From positions 1,087,010 to 1,151,009 of the forward strand of contig NZ_WLZY01000001.1 in assembly GCF_010122465.1 (NCBI RefSeq): a stretch of 64,000 nucleotides of DNA, written 5' to 3'. Each line of letters opens with the position of its first letter. The first letter of the stretch is position 1. This DNA comes from Phytoactinopolyspora mesophila. Lineage in GTDB: Bacteria; Actinomycetota; Actinomycetes; Jiangellales; Jiangellaceae. Shown in pieces: positions 1-11,546 of the stretch. Below the pieces are notes generated by a model. It was not told the origin of the DNA and did not search any database. It saw only the letters and a list, made by a program, of their open reading frames with translations. Both the position numbers and the translations under genes were made by a program.

Positions 1-1351
1 GGACGTCGGGTTCTGCGTTCGGGTCCTCCATGAGGGCACCTGGGGTTTCGCCGCGGCCGTCGACCTCACGACCGAAGAGGCCGTCCGTGTCGTCGATCGC
101 GCCGTCGAGCTGGCGAAGGTCGCCCGCGACCTGAATCCGAACCGCGTCGAGATCGCCGCCGAACCGGTCCACTCGGACGTGACGTGGGTCTCCGCCTATG
201 AGATCGATCCGTTCACGGTTCCCGACGCGGAGAAGATCGGGCTCCTGGCCGAACGCTCCAGGCGCGTGCTGAGCCAGGACGGTGTCGACCACGTCACCGC
301 CCAGCTGGGACAGGTGCTCGAGAACAAGTTCTATGCCGACACCGCCGGCACCGTCACCACCCAACAGCGAGTCCGGGTGCAGCTGTTCTTCGATGCCTTG
401 GCGGTCGACGCCGAGAGCGGACGGTTCGAGACCATGCGCACCCTGGCTGCTCCTGCCGGGCGCGGCTGGGAGTACATCACCGGGGCAGACGGCGTTTTCG
501 ACTGGGACGAAGCACTCGACGAGCTCGGGCCGCTGCTGGCCGAGAAGCTAGCTGCTCCAGGCGTGACACCCGGGCGATACGACCTCGTCATCCATCCCAG
601 CAATCTTTGGCTCACCATCCACGAGTCGATCGGCCACGCCACCGAACTGGACCGTGCGCTCGGGTACGAAGCGAACTACGCCGGAACCTCGTTCGCCACC
701 CTCGACCAGCTGGGCACCCTGCGCTACGGCTCGCCTGCCATGCAGGTCACCGGTGATCGCACCGCGCCGTACGGGCTGTCCACCATCGGTTACGACGACG
801 AAGGCGTGCAGACCCAGCAGTGGGACATCGTCCGCGACGGGGTCCTGGTCGGCTACCAGCTGGACCGTGCCATGGCGCAGGCCAATGCCGAGGTACTCGG
901 CACCAGCCGGTCAAACGGCTGCGCGTTCGCCGACTCCCCCGGTCACGTGCCCGTGCAACGCATGGCCAACGTCTCGCTCCAGCCGGCCGATGCGGGTCCG
1001 TCCACCGAAGACCTCATCTCACGGGTGGAGGACGGCATCTACGTCGTCGGCGACAAGTCATGGTCGATCGACATGCAGAGATACAACTTCCAGTTCACCG
1101 GACAACGCTTCTACCGGATCAAGAACGGCCAGCTGGCAGGGCAGCTCCGCGACGTCGCCTACCAGGCGACCACCACCGAGTTCTGGGGCTCTCTGGACGC
1201 TGTCGGGGGCCCGCAAACATACGTACTGGGCGGCGCTTTCAACTGCGGCAAAGCCCAGCCAGGACAGATCGCACCGGTCTCGCACGGCTGTCCATCCGTC
1301 CTGATGCGCGATATCAACATTCTCAACACCGGGCAGGAGGGGGGCCAGTGA
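1..1351 (+). CDS. tldD: TldD-type metalloprotease, 5' end outside window
   Basis: This is one subunit of the TldD/TldE metalloprotease, which in other bacteria trims peptides such as microcin B17 precursor and degrades CcdA. The reading frame is open from base 2, so the true start lies left of the window and about 449 residues are visible. The zinc-binding HExxxH motif (HESIGH) is at bases 620-637, as expected for TldD and not for TldE. The C-terminus carries the conserved NCGKAQPGQ stretch followed by a Gly/Cys-rich segment (SHGCPSVLMRDINI). The next gene overlaps the stop codon, so the two subunits are translationally coupled. Family assignment is firm; the natural substrate here is unknown. 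Confidence 0.92.
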   Translation, partial: DVGFCVRVLHEGTWGFAAAVDLTTEEAVRVVDRAVELAKVARDLNPNRVEIAAEPVHSDVTWVSAYEIDPFTVPDAEKIGLLAERSRRVLSQDGVDHVTAQLGQVLENKFYADTAGTVTTQQRVRVQLFFDALAVDAESGRFETMRTLAAPAGRGWEYITGADGVFDWDEALDELGPLLAEKLAAPGVTPGRYDLVIHPSNLWLTIHESIGHATELDRALGYEANYAGTSFATLDQLGTLRYGSPAMQVTGDRTAPYGLSTIGYDDEGVQTQQWDIVRDGVLVGYQLDRAMAQANAEVLGTSRSNGCAFADSPGHVPVQRMANVSLQPADAGPSTEDLISRVEDGIYVVGDKSWSIDMQRYNFQFTGQRFYRIKNGQLAGQLRDVAYQATTTEFWGSLDAVGGPQTYVLGGAFNCGKAQPGQIAPVSHGCPSVLMRDINILNTGQEGGQ

Positions 1352-2739
1352 GCCAGCCGATGACACCCCAGGAGATCGTCGAACGCTGCCTCGAGCTGTC
1401 CAAGTCCGACGGCATGATCGTGCTGGTCGACGAGAACTCGTCCGCCAACCTGCGCTGGGCCAACAACGCGTTGACCACGAACGGCGTCATGCATGCCCGC
1501 CAGGTCACTGTCATCGCGACGGTCGGCGCGGGCACAGGCGCGGCCTCCGGTGTCGTGGCCCGCAGCGCCGTCACGCCGGATGATCTAGAACCATTCGTCC
1601 GCTCCGCCGAGCAAGCCGCGCAGGACAACGGTGCCGCCGAAGACGCACAGCCATTGCTGGACGGCGAAGCGGCCACGGACTGGTACGACGAGCCCGGACG
1701 GACCTCGGCGACGGCGTTCCAGAGCATCGCCCCGGCTTTGGGAGAGGCGTTCATCCGCGGCCGCAACGAACAGCGGGTGCTCTACGGCTATGTCGAGCAC
1801 GACGTTCGCACCACCTACGTCGGCACCTCGACCGGCTGGCGCTACCGCCACGAGCAGCCCACCGGAAATATCGGCATCACCGGCAAGACAGCCGACCTGG
1901 CCAGCTCTGCCTGGGTCGGCCAGGCCGTGCGAGACGTGGCGGATCTCGACATCAACGTGCTCGACGCCGAGCTCACCCGTCGGCTGGCCTGGTCACAACG
2001 CGCCGTCGAGTTGCCGGCCGGCCACTACGACACCGTGCTGCCGCCCAGCGCGGTCTCCGACCTGATGGTCTACGCCTACTGGAACATGAGCGCACGAGAC
2101 GCCCACGACGGCCGCACCGTGTATTCGAAACCCGGAGCCGGCACCCGGGTCGGCGAGAAGATCGCCGACCGCCCGGTCACGCTGTGGTCCGACCCGGCCG
2201 TGCCCGGCCTGACCAGCACCCCGTTTGCGCTGGCCCGCGCGTCGTCCGCGGCGCAGAGCGTCTTCGACAACGGGCTTCAGCTTCAGCGCACCGAGTGGAT
2301 CTCCGAGGGGACGCTGTCGGCACTCATCCAGACGAGGCATTCGGCCGACCTGACCGGGCTGCCGGTCACACCGGCCATCGAAAACCTGGGACTCGACGTC
2401 GGTGACGCCGGCGGTGACATTGACGATCTCGTCTCCGGTGTCGAGCGTGGCCTACTGCTCACCTGCCTCTGGTACATCCGTGAAGTGGACCCGCAGACGC
2501 TGCTGCTGACCGGGCTGACCAGGGACGGCGTCTACCTGGTGGAGAACGGCGAGGTGACCGGAGCGGTGAACAACTTCCGGTTCAACGAAAGCCCCATCTC
2601 GCTGCTGAGCCGCTTCAGCCATGCCAGCGAAACCGTCCACACTGTCGGCCGGGAGTTCGGCGACTACTTCCCGCGGACCGCTATGCCAGCGCTGCGGGTG
2701 CCGGACTTCAATATGTCGTCGGTCAGCCAGGCGTCGTAG
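1348..2739 (+). CDS. tldE: TldE/PmbA subunit of the TldD/TldE protease
   Basis: This is the partner of TldD; in the known heterodimer it lacks the zinc motif and helps form the active chamber. The GTG start at 1348 overlaps the tldD stop in a GTGA arrangement and follows a strong Shine-Dalgarno sequence (GGAGGGG) about 8 bases upstream, giving 463 residues. The frame stays open far upstream, but that part is antiparallel coding noise inside tldD. No HExxxH motif is present. The C-terminal half has the family hallmarks, including FNMSSVSQAS at the end. The gene is convergent with the dedA gene, 40 bp away. Confidence 0.9.
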   Translation: MSQPMTPQEIVERCLELSKSDGMIVLVDENSSANLRWANNALTTNGVMHARQVTVIATVGAGTGAASGVVARSAVTPDDLEPFVRSAEQAAQDNGAAEDAQPLLDGEAATDWYDEPGRTSATAFQSIAPALGEAFIRGRNEQRVLYGYVEHDVRTTYVGTSTGWRYRHEQPTGNIGITGKTADLASSAWVGQAVRDVADLDINVLDAELTRRLAWSQRAVELPAGHYDTVLPPSAVSDLMVYAYWNMSARDAHDGRTVYSKPGAGTRVGEKIADRPVTLWSDPAVPGLTSTPFALARASSAAQSVFDNGLQLQRTEWISEGTLSALIQTRHSADLTGLPVTPAIENLGLDVGDAGGDIDDLVSGVERGLLLTCLWYIREVDPQTLLLTGLTRDGVYLVENGEVTGAVNNFRFNESPISLLSRFSHASETVHTVGREFGDYFPRTAMPALRVPDFNMSSVSQAS

Positions 2740-2779
2740 GAGCGGCCCCCGAGGCCGCATCCGGTCGGGCGGTGCCTGG

Positions 2780-3577
2780 TCAGGGTTGCCGGCCCTCGGG
2801 GCCGGAGTCCGGGGCATCGGGGACCTCAACCAACTCGCTAGGGCGGTCCGCGCCCGGAGCGGTGCCGTCATCTGCGCCGTTTGACGCGCTGCCGCCCGCT
2901 GCCTCGCCGCCGGCCTCCGGACTTGACCCCTCCGGGGCGGTTTGGCCGTTCAGGCGGCGACGACGCCTGTTGATCAAGAACCGGGTGAGCTCCACGATAG
3001 CGGTGATACCGATGGCGATGGAGAACCCGACCGCGAGGCCCTTCAAGGGTTCTTCACCGAAGGTGATACCGCCGAAGTATCCGATCAGGCCGGCATACAT
3101 CCCCCAGGACAATGCCGCGAATATCTCGAAGAACGAGAACTTCCGGAGCGGATAGTGCACCGTTCCCGCGGTCAGCGTGACGGCGGTACGGCCTCCCGGA
3201 ATCTGCCGGCAGACCACCAGGATCAGCCCACCGCGTTCTTGGAGCTGCTGTTCGGCCCACCCGAACCCGGAACGCATCTTGGATCCAGGTTTGGAACGGT
3301 TGTACAGACGTCTGCCAGCATAGCGGCCTATGCCGTAGGCCATGTGGTCGCCGATGTAGGCGCCCGTGGCCGCCACCAGGATCAACAGCCACAACGACGG
3401 CGCCCCGCTCGCGGCGAACACGCCGGCGGTGATGACCAGCGTCTCCGCCGGAACGAGCGGAAGGACCGAGTCGATGGCGGCGAACAGCAGGATAACGACG
3501 TAGATCCACGGTGAGGACATCGCGTTCTGGGCGATCTCCAGGATCGCGTCCGCGAACTCCCCCAATGCCTCCAGCAT
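2780..3577 (-). CDS. DedA family membrane protein
   Basis: This 265-residue integral membrane protein belongs to the DedA/SNARE-associated family, whose members act in undecaprenyl-phosphate and phospholipid translocation and in membrane homeostasis. It has the typical reentrant-loop features: an acidic pocket near residue 40 (LPLVPAETL), a GAYIGD segment near residue 73, and the conserved RQIPGGRT motif near residue 125. At least four hydrophobic stretches follow. The C-terminal 60 residues are a soluble Gly/Glu/Pro-rich tail with an arginine cluster (RRRRR) marking the cytoplasmic face. A GC-rich dyad (GCCGGCCC/GGGCCGG, near 2788-2805) lies in the last codons and could act in termination for the convergent pair. 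Confidence 0.87.
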   Translation of the reverse strand: MLEALGEFADAILEIAQNAMSSPWIYVVILLFAAIDSVLPLVPAETLVITAGVFAASGAPSLWLLILVAATGAYIGDHMAYGIGRYAGRRLYNRSKPGSKMRSGFGWAEQQLQERGGLILVVCRQIPGGRTAVTLTAGTVHYPLRKFSFFEIFAALSWGMYAGLIGYFGGITFGEEPLKGLAVGFSIAIGITAIVELTRFLINRRRRRLNGQTAPEGSSPEAGGEAAGGSASNGADDGTAPGADRPSELVEVPDAPDSGPEGRQP

Positions 3578-3816
3578 GGTCCTCTTCCCGCCGAGCCACT
3601 ATGTGCCACTCCGGCGGTGACCCCTGCAGAACACCCAGCCGCCGACCGGAACGCTTCTATCCTTTCACGACGTTACGCCGACTTCCCTGCAAGGACGTAC
3701 GACCACAGGCGGATTATTCCCTCATTCACCCGGAGGGGTTTCCCCTCATCATGAACACTTACCCGGTGCTCATGATCACGGGTTTGGGTGGAGCCAACCG
3801 GGGCAGGCTCCGGGGC

Positions 3817-6687
<2,871 letters not shown>

Positions 6688-6691
6688 GTTT

Positions 6692-6729
6692 GGAGCTCCT
6701 CGGTCTACACGGGTGTACTCGAGCGCTCC
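6692..6729 (-). promoter_or_regulatory. Hairpin that can mask the gcvP ribosome binding site
   Basis: On the minus strand, GGAGCgCTCG (6729-6720) can pair with CGAGgaGCTCC (6702-6692), which contains the gcvP Shine-Dalgarno GAGGAG. The intervening bases add a TACAC/GTGTA stem. The pairing is seen in the sequence. That it is the expression platform of the adjacent glycine aptamer, working at translation, is an inference. Confidence 0.55.
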
Positions 6730-6749
6730 CCCTCTGTCACGCCGGCGCA

Positions 6750-6875
6750 TGCCAGCACTCCAGAGTCGCCTGTCCCGGCCGGTCCTTGATGCCTGAGAGG
6801 TTGACGGGGATGTTGCCCCTTCGGCGCCCCGCAGCGGTCACATCCGCTGCGAAGACTCTCCCGGCCGGAGTCGAC
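6750..6875 (-). promoter_or_regulatory. Glycine riboswitch aptamer upstream of gcvP
   Basis: Read on the minus strand, the leader shows the conserved glycine aptamer elements in order: GGGAGAGTC opening P1, GCGCCGAAGGGGCAA, CTCTCAGGCA, AAGGACCG, GACAGG, and GACTCTGGAG closing P1. The spacing fits one full aptamer. No second complete aptamer is visible, so this looks like a singlet with only a short downstream helix. Glycine riboswitches in front of gcv genes normally switch expression on when glycine is abundant. Its place immediately before gcvP agrees with that role. Confidence 0.9.
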
Positions 6876-6960
6876 GGCTATGCCGCCCAGCATAACGCGC
6901 TCTCGTGTTCACTCCGATCTCACCTACGTGAGCGGCGCCGTTCTCCTCCTCCCCAACCTG

Positions 6961-7050
6961 CGGTGATCGTGAGCGGATTCTTGCCGTCAACAGCGGCGTT
7001 TTGCCCGTTTTGCCGAGGCGATCGGAGCAAGAATCCGCTCACGATCACCG
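6961..7050. repeat. Long-armed palindrome, GTGATCGTGAGCGG family, copy 1
   Basis: Arms 6961-6983 and 7028-7050 are perfect 23-bp inverted copies around a 44-base loop. The arm core GTGATCGTGAGCGGATT recurs in the palindrome at 62898-62985, while the loops are unrelated. It lies between the divergent gcvP leader and trkH. It lacks the T-run of a classical terminator. Confidence 0.85.
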
Positions 7051-7112
7051 ATGCGGAGCCCCGGTGTGTCCTGGGCGAGGGCGCACTCCGCGTCAGGTGT
7101 AACGTCAGGGCG

Positions 7113-8501
7113 GTGCAGAAGGAGTCTCGGGGGCTCCAAGCGCGCCGCTGGGCCAGCCGCGCGCTGCGGAGACGCCCCCGGTTTCGTCATCCAGCCCAAT
7201 ACGTCGTAGCCGGGTTCGGCTCCGCGATCGCGGTCGGGACGGTTCTGCTGTCCCTTCCCGTAGCCCGTGAGGGCCCCGGTTCGGCCACATTCGTTGAGGC
7301 GTTGTTCACCGCCACGTCTGGTGTGTGCGTCACCGGACTGATCGTCGTCGACACCCCGGTGTACTGGTCGACGTTCGGCGAGATCGTCATCCTCGGGCTC
7401 ATTCAAGTCGGCGGCTTCGGCCTGATGACGATGGCCTCGCTGCTGGTCCTGCTCGTGTCCCGCAGGATCGGACTGCGCTCGCGCTTGACCACGGCAGCGG
7501 AGACCAAGAGCCTCGGCCTGGGTGATGTCCGCCGGGTCATCGTCGGCGTCGCCAAGGTGAGCGTTGTCTTCGAGGTGGTCACGGCAATCGTCCTGACCGC
7601 GCGCCTGGCGACCGGATACGACGAGCCGATCGGGCGAGCCGCCTACCTGGGCGTGTTCCATGCCATCTCGGCCTTCAACAACGCCGGCTTCTCGCTATAC
7701 GTCGACTCACTCGAACAGTTCGTCAATGATCCCTGGATCCTCCTGCCCATCGCCGTCGCGGTGATCTGCGGTGGCATCGGATTCCCCGTGCTGCTGGAGC
7801 TGCGCCGGGAGTTCCGCCAGCCCGGACGATGGAGCCTGCATACCAAGATCACGGTCTGGGCGACGGCGGTGCTCCTTGTCGGCGGTACCGCGTTCATGTT
7901 GCTCAGTGAGTGGCACAATGACGGCACTCTGGGGCGGTTGAGCCTGCCGTCCAAGATCATGAACGGGTTCTTCCACTCCGTCATGCCACGCACGGCCGGC
8001 TTCAACAGCCTCGACGTGGGTGAGATGACCGAGGGCACCTGGCTGGGCACCGATGTGCTGATGTTCATCGGCGGCGGGAGCGCGGGGACGGCCGGCGGCA
8101 TCAAGGTCACGACCTTCTTCCTGTTGCTGTTCGTGATCATGGCCGAGGTCCGCGGCCGACGCGCCGTCAATGTCTTCGACCGCAAGGTCGGCCCGCGAGT
8201 TCAGCGGCAGGCACTGACCGTGGCGCTGCTCAGTGTGGCGGCAGTCGTGATACCGACCATCATCATCGTCGAGACCACCGACTTCGGTACTGACCAGGTC
8301 CTCTTCGAGGTCGTCTCCGCATTCTCGACGGTTGGTTTGTCCACCGGCATCACCGCTGAACTCCCGCCGGCGGCTCACCTCGCCATCGTCGTGCTGATGT
8401 TCGTCGGCCGGATCGGCCCGATCACCTTCGCCAGCGCGCTTGCGCTGCGCCAAGACGAAAAACTCTATGACCTGCCAGAAGGCCGACCGATCATTGGCTG
8501 A
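7113..8501 (+). CDS. trkH: Trk/Ktr-type potassium transporter subunit, first copy
   Basis: This is the membrane subunit of a K+ uptake system of the TrkH/KtrB superfamily. The protein has four M1-P-M2 repeats with the selectivity-filter glycines visible in TSGVCVTG, NNAGFS, TAGFNS and STVGLSTG. A GTG start at 7113 gives 462 residues, the same length as the next gene. It begins in the same way, with a short basic stretch before RFRHPAQYVVAGF. The upstream open frame is the intergenic palindrome and is not counted. The start has no strong Shine-Dalgarno, so it could be a few codons off. The gene forms an operon with the second copy and trkA. Confidence 0.88.
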   Translation: MQKESRGLQARRWASRALRRRPRFRHPAQYVVAGFGSAIAVGTVLLSLPVAREGPGSATFVEALFTATSGVCVTGLIVVDTPVYWSTFGEIVILGLIQVGGFGLMTMASLLVLLVSRRIGLRSRLTTAAETKSLGLGDVRRVIVGVAKVSVVFEVVTAIVLTARLATGYDEPIGRAAYLGVFHAISAFNNAGFSLYVDSLEQFVNDPWILLPIAVAVICGGIGFPVLLELRREFRQPGRWSLHTKITVWATAVLLVGGTAFMLLSEWHNDGTLGRLSLPSKIMNGFFHSVMPRTAGFNSLDVGEMTEGTWLGTDVLMFIGGGSAGTAGGIKVTTFFLLLFVIMAEVRGRRAVNVFDRKVGPRVQRQALTVALLSVAAVVIPTIIIVETTDFGTDQVLFEVVSAFSTVGLSTGITAELPPAAHLAIVVLMFVGRIGPITFASALALRQDEKLYDLPEGRPIIG

Positions 8502-8592
8502 CGTTCCAGATCCGCGCCCACTCTGCGAGATAGCGGGCCGACATTGGCCCTGATCGGTTGCGGTCGCTTCCCAGCCGTGTAATGTCGCGCGA

Positions 8593-9981
8593 GTGCACGG
8601 GGACAATGCGGCACGCGATGCGGGCTGGCTGGCATGGCTGATCAAGCACCGGCCGCGATTCACGCATCCCGCACAGTTCGTCGTCGCGGGCTTCGCGTTC
8701 ATGGTCTCGGTTGGCACGGTCATTCTGATGTTGCCGATCGCCACGGAGGCACCGGGCTCTGCGAGCTTCATCGAAGCGTTGTTCACCGCTACGTCGGCGG
8801 TCTGCATCGTCGGGCTCATCGTCGTGAGCACACCGGACTACTGGTCGACCTTCGGCGAGGTCGTCATCATGGGTCTCTTCCAGGTCGGTGGCTTCGGGAT
8901 CATGACCATGAGCTCTCTGCTGGTCGTGCTCGTATCGCGGCGGATGAACCTGCGCTCCCGCCTGACGACGGCCGCCGAGACGAAGAGCCTCGGCCTGGGC
9001 GACGTCCGCCGGGTGGTCACCGGTGTCGCCAAGCTCAGCATCACCTTCGAGGTCACGGTCATGGTCATCCTGACCACCCGGCTCATCGTGGGTCACGACG
9101 AGTCCTTCGGGCGTGCCCTCTACCTGGGGACGTTTCACGCCGTCTCCGCGTTCAACAACGCCGGTTTCTCGCTCTACAACGACAGCCTCGAAGGCTTCGT
9201 CAACGATCCCTTGGTGCTCCTGCCGATCGCCATCGCCGCGATCTGCGGCGGCATCGGATTCCCGGTTCTGCTCGAGATGCGCCGTCAATTCTGGAAGCCC
9301 CGCGGCTGGAGCCTGCACACCAAACTCACGGTCTCGATGACCGTGCTCCTGCTCGTTCTCGGCTCCGCCTTCATCATGGCCAGCGAGTGGCGCAACGACG
9401 AGACGCTCGGTCCGCTCAGTCTTGCCGGCAAGTTCCTGAACGGCTTCTTCCATGGCGCGATGCCCCGCTCAACCGGCTTCAACAGCCTCGACGTCGAGCA
9501 GATGACCGAGGCCACCTGGCTCGGCACCGACGTGCTCATGTTCATCGGCGCCGGCAGCGCAGGCACCGGGGGCGGGATCAAGGTCACCACCTTTGCCTTG
9601 TTGTTCTTCGTCATCTACTCCGAGTTGCGCGGCGAACCACACGTCAACATCTTCGACCGCCAGATCAGTTCGCGGGTACAGCGCCAGGCACTTACTGTCG
9701 CGTTGCTGACGGTGGCCCTAGTGGTCATACCGACCGTGTTCATCCTGTTCGTCACTGACCTGTTCAGCCTCGATCGTGTTCTGTTCGAAGTGATATCCGC
9801 GGCCTGTACAGTGGGTCTGTCTACCGGGATCACCGCGGATCTTCCGGCCGGCATACAAGGACTTCTGGTGGTATTGATGTTCGTCGGGCGACTAGGCCCG
9901 ATCACGCTCGGCACCGCTCTGGCCTTGCGTCAGCGCACGCGTCTGTACGAGCTTCCTGAAGGGAGGCCGATCATTGGCTAA
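8593..9981 (+). CDS. trkH: Trk/Ktr-type potassium transporter subunit, second copy
   Basis: This is a tandem paralogue of the preceding gene, with the same 462-residue length and clear identity throughout, including the same last nine residues (LPEGRPIIG). The four filter segments are TSAVCIVG, NNAGFS, STGFNS and CTVGLSTG. The first one ends VCIVG rather than VCVTG, so the two channels may differ in selectivity or affinity. It starts with GTG at 8593 and its end overlaps the TTG start of trkA, which points to direct pairing with that gating subunit. Confidence 0.88.
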   Translation: MHGDNAARDAGWLAWLIKHRPRFTHPAQFVVAGFAFMVSVGTVILMLPIATEAPGSASFIEALFTATSAVCIVGLIVVSTPDYWSTFGEVVIMGLFQVGGFGIMTMSSLLVVLVSRRMNLRSRLTTAAETKSLGLGDVRRVVTGVAKLSITFEVTVMVILTTRLIVGHDESFGRALYLGTFHAVSAFNNAGFSLYNDSLEGFVNDPLVLLPIAIAAICGGIGFPVLLEMRRQFWKPRGWSLHTKLTVSMTVLLLVLGSAFIMASEWRNDETLGPLSLAGKFLNGFFHGAMPRSTGFNSLDVEQMTEATWLGTDVLMFIGAGSAGTGGGIKVTTFALLFFVIYSELRGEPHVNIFDRQISSRVQRQALTVALLTVALVVIPTVFILFVTDLFSLDRVLFEVISAACTVGLSTGITADLPAGIQGLLVVLMFVGRLGPITLGTALALRQRTRLYELPEGRPIIG

Positions 9982-10642
9982 GAAGCAGCGCGACAGCAAT
10001 GTCGTGGTGGTCTGCGGGCTGGGCCGGTTCGGCAAGTCGCTGGCACTGGAGCTGATGAAAGAGGAGACCGAGGTGCTCGGCATCGATGCCGACGCCGACA
10101 AGGTCCAGAATGTGTCAGGGCGGCTCACCCACGCCGTGGTGGCCGACACCACGAAGATCGAGGTGCTGCGCCAGCTGTCCGTGCACGAGTTCACCCGCGC
10201 CGTCGTCGGTATCGGCTCCGACATCGAGTCGAGCATCCTGACCGCGTCGTCGCTCGTCGAGATCGGCATCCCCAACATCTGGGCCAAAGCGATCAGCAAT
10301 TCGCACGCTCGCATCCTGACCCAGATCGGCGTCCACCACGTCACCCGGCCCGAACACGACATGGGCATCCGGGTAGCTCACCTCGTGCGCGGCCGGATGA
10401 TGGACTACATCGAGTTCGAAGACGGCTTCGCCATGGTGAAGACCACTCCCCCGGCGCATATCGTCGGCAAGCGGCTCAGTGACTCGAAGGTACGCCAGGA
10501 GTACGGTGTCACGGTCGTGGCGATCAAGCGGCCCGGTGAAGGCTTCACCTATGCCACTGCCGAGACGATCATCCGCCCCGGCGACACCGTCATCGTCTCC
10601 GGCCTGGCGCGCGACACGGAGAGGTTCAGCGAAGCCTCCTGA
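9974..10642 (+). CDS. trkA: TrkA/KtrA-type potassium channel gating subunit
   Basis: This 222-residue cytoplasmic RCK protein binds nucleotide and gates the TrkH/KtrB partner. The N-terminal Rossmann domain carries VCGLGRFGKSLA (residues 13-24) and the C-terminal third is a TrkA_C/RCK_C domain ending near residue 215. The TTG start at 9974 overlaps the end of the second trkH, so translation is coupled. It is the only RCK gene in the window, and the two tandem membrane subunits probably share it. It is separated from the convergent merR gene by a GC hairpin. Confidence 0.9.
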   Translation: MAKKQRDSNVVVVCGLGRFGKSLALELMKEETEVLGIDADADKVQNVSGRLTHAVVADTTKIEVLRQLSVHEFTRAVVGIGSDIESSILTASSLVEIGIPNIWAKAISNSHARILTQIGVHHVTRPEHDMGIRVAHLVRGRMMDYIEFEDGFAMVKTTPPAHIVGKRLSDSKVRQEYGVTVVAIKRPGEGFTYATAETIIRPGDTVIVSGLARDTERFSEAS

Positions 10643-10644
10643 AT

Positions 10645-10660
10645 CCGGCCTTCCGGCCGG
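10645..10660. terminator. Bidirectional terminator hairpin
   Basis: CCGGCC-TTCC-GGCCGG is a perfect 6-bp stem with a four-base loop lying exactly in the 19-bp gap between the convergent trkA and merR stop codons. There is no T-run. In high-GC actinobacteria such stems are commonly taken as terminators. Confidence 0.55.
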
Positions 10661-10661
10661 G

Positions 10662-11270
10662 TCACGCCGGCTTGGCAGCGCGGGCACGGCGACGCGCTGC
10701 CAGCTGGTCGCCAGGATGCTCCTGGTCGTCGTCACCGGCTCGCTCGCCGGGAAGCTCGACCAACGTCGCTTCAACCTCGCGCCACACCCGGCCCACGGCG
10801 ATGCCGAACACACCCTGGCCGCCCTGGACCAGATCGACGACCTCGTCGGCAGAGGTGCACTCATAGACGCTGGCGCCGTCGCTCATCAGGGTGATGCCCG
10901 CGAGGTCCTGGACACCGCGCTCGCGCAGGTGGGTGACGGCCTGGCGGATTTGCTGGAGCGAGACGCCGGTGTCGAGGAGACGCTTCACGATCTTGAGAAC
11001 GAGGATGTCACGGAACGAGTACAGCCGCTGGCTGCCCGAACCCGTCGCCGAGCGGACCGTCGGCTCAACTAAACCGGTACGCGCCCAGTAGTCGAGCTGC
11101 CGATAGGTGATACCCGCGGCGTTGCAGGCCGTCGGCCCGCGGTATCCGACGTCGTCCGGAACACTCCCGACAACGGTGTCGAACAGCTGACCCTGACCGT
11201 GGACGGCGCCAGCAGCGGAGTCAACATAACGCCCAGGCGAGTCGATACCGGATGTCTTGTCTGCGCTCAC
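10662..11270 (-). CDS. MerR family transcriptional regulator (Rv1830-like)
   Basis: This 202-residue regulator has a MerR winged helix in its middle (AGITYRQLDYWARTGLVEPT, residues about 52-71) followed by the SFRDILVLKIVKRLLDTG dimerisation region. The N-terminal 45 residues are low-complexity and the tail is basic (RRRARAAKPA). Position after ftsR and DUF151 matches Rv1830 of M. tuberculosis, which was linked to growth and cell-division control. No metal-binding Cys pattern is seen, so it is not a metal sensor of the classical type. Confidence 0.85.
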   Translation of the reverse strand: MSADKTSGIDSPGRYVDSAAGAVHGQGQLFDTVVGSVPDDVGYRGPTACNAAGITYRQLDYWARTGLVEPTVRSATGSGSQRLYSFRDILVLKIVKRLLDTGVSLQQIRQAVTHLRERGVQDLAGITLMSDGASVYECTSADEVVDLVQGGQGVFGIAVGRVWREVEATLVELPGERAGDDDQEHPGDQLAARRRARAAKPA

Positions 11271-11546
11271 GCCGTCCCCTTCGTTATGGATGTGACAGGA
11301 GTGACGCTAGGCGGACAGCGATCAACGGTCAACGCAACACGCGGGTAAGCCTCAAGCTGGACTTCAGACTTAAGACCCCGGATGAATGACCGTGGCTGCC
11401 GCGCGACCCGCCTCACCACATCTGAGCTGCGCGAACAATGGAATCGGGCGGAATTGCCCAGCGCCCGGCGCCAATAGGTGATATCGCCTGCCGGCCCGCC
11501 TCGGTGGCGATCATGGCGCAAGCTCGTGGCGGATGTCATGGCCGTC

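Noticed and set aside
820-1347. A longer tldE starting inside tldD
   Set aside because: The upstream codons do not resemble the family, while the GTG at 1348 has a strong Shine-Dalgarno and overlaps the tldD stop.
6688-6750. An earlier gcvP start at 6750
   Set aside because: It would put 21 codons through the end of the glycine riboswitch leader; the ATG at 6687 has a good ribosome site and the family N-terminus.
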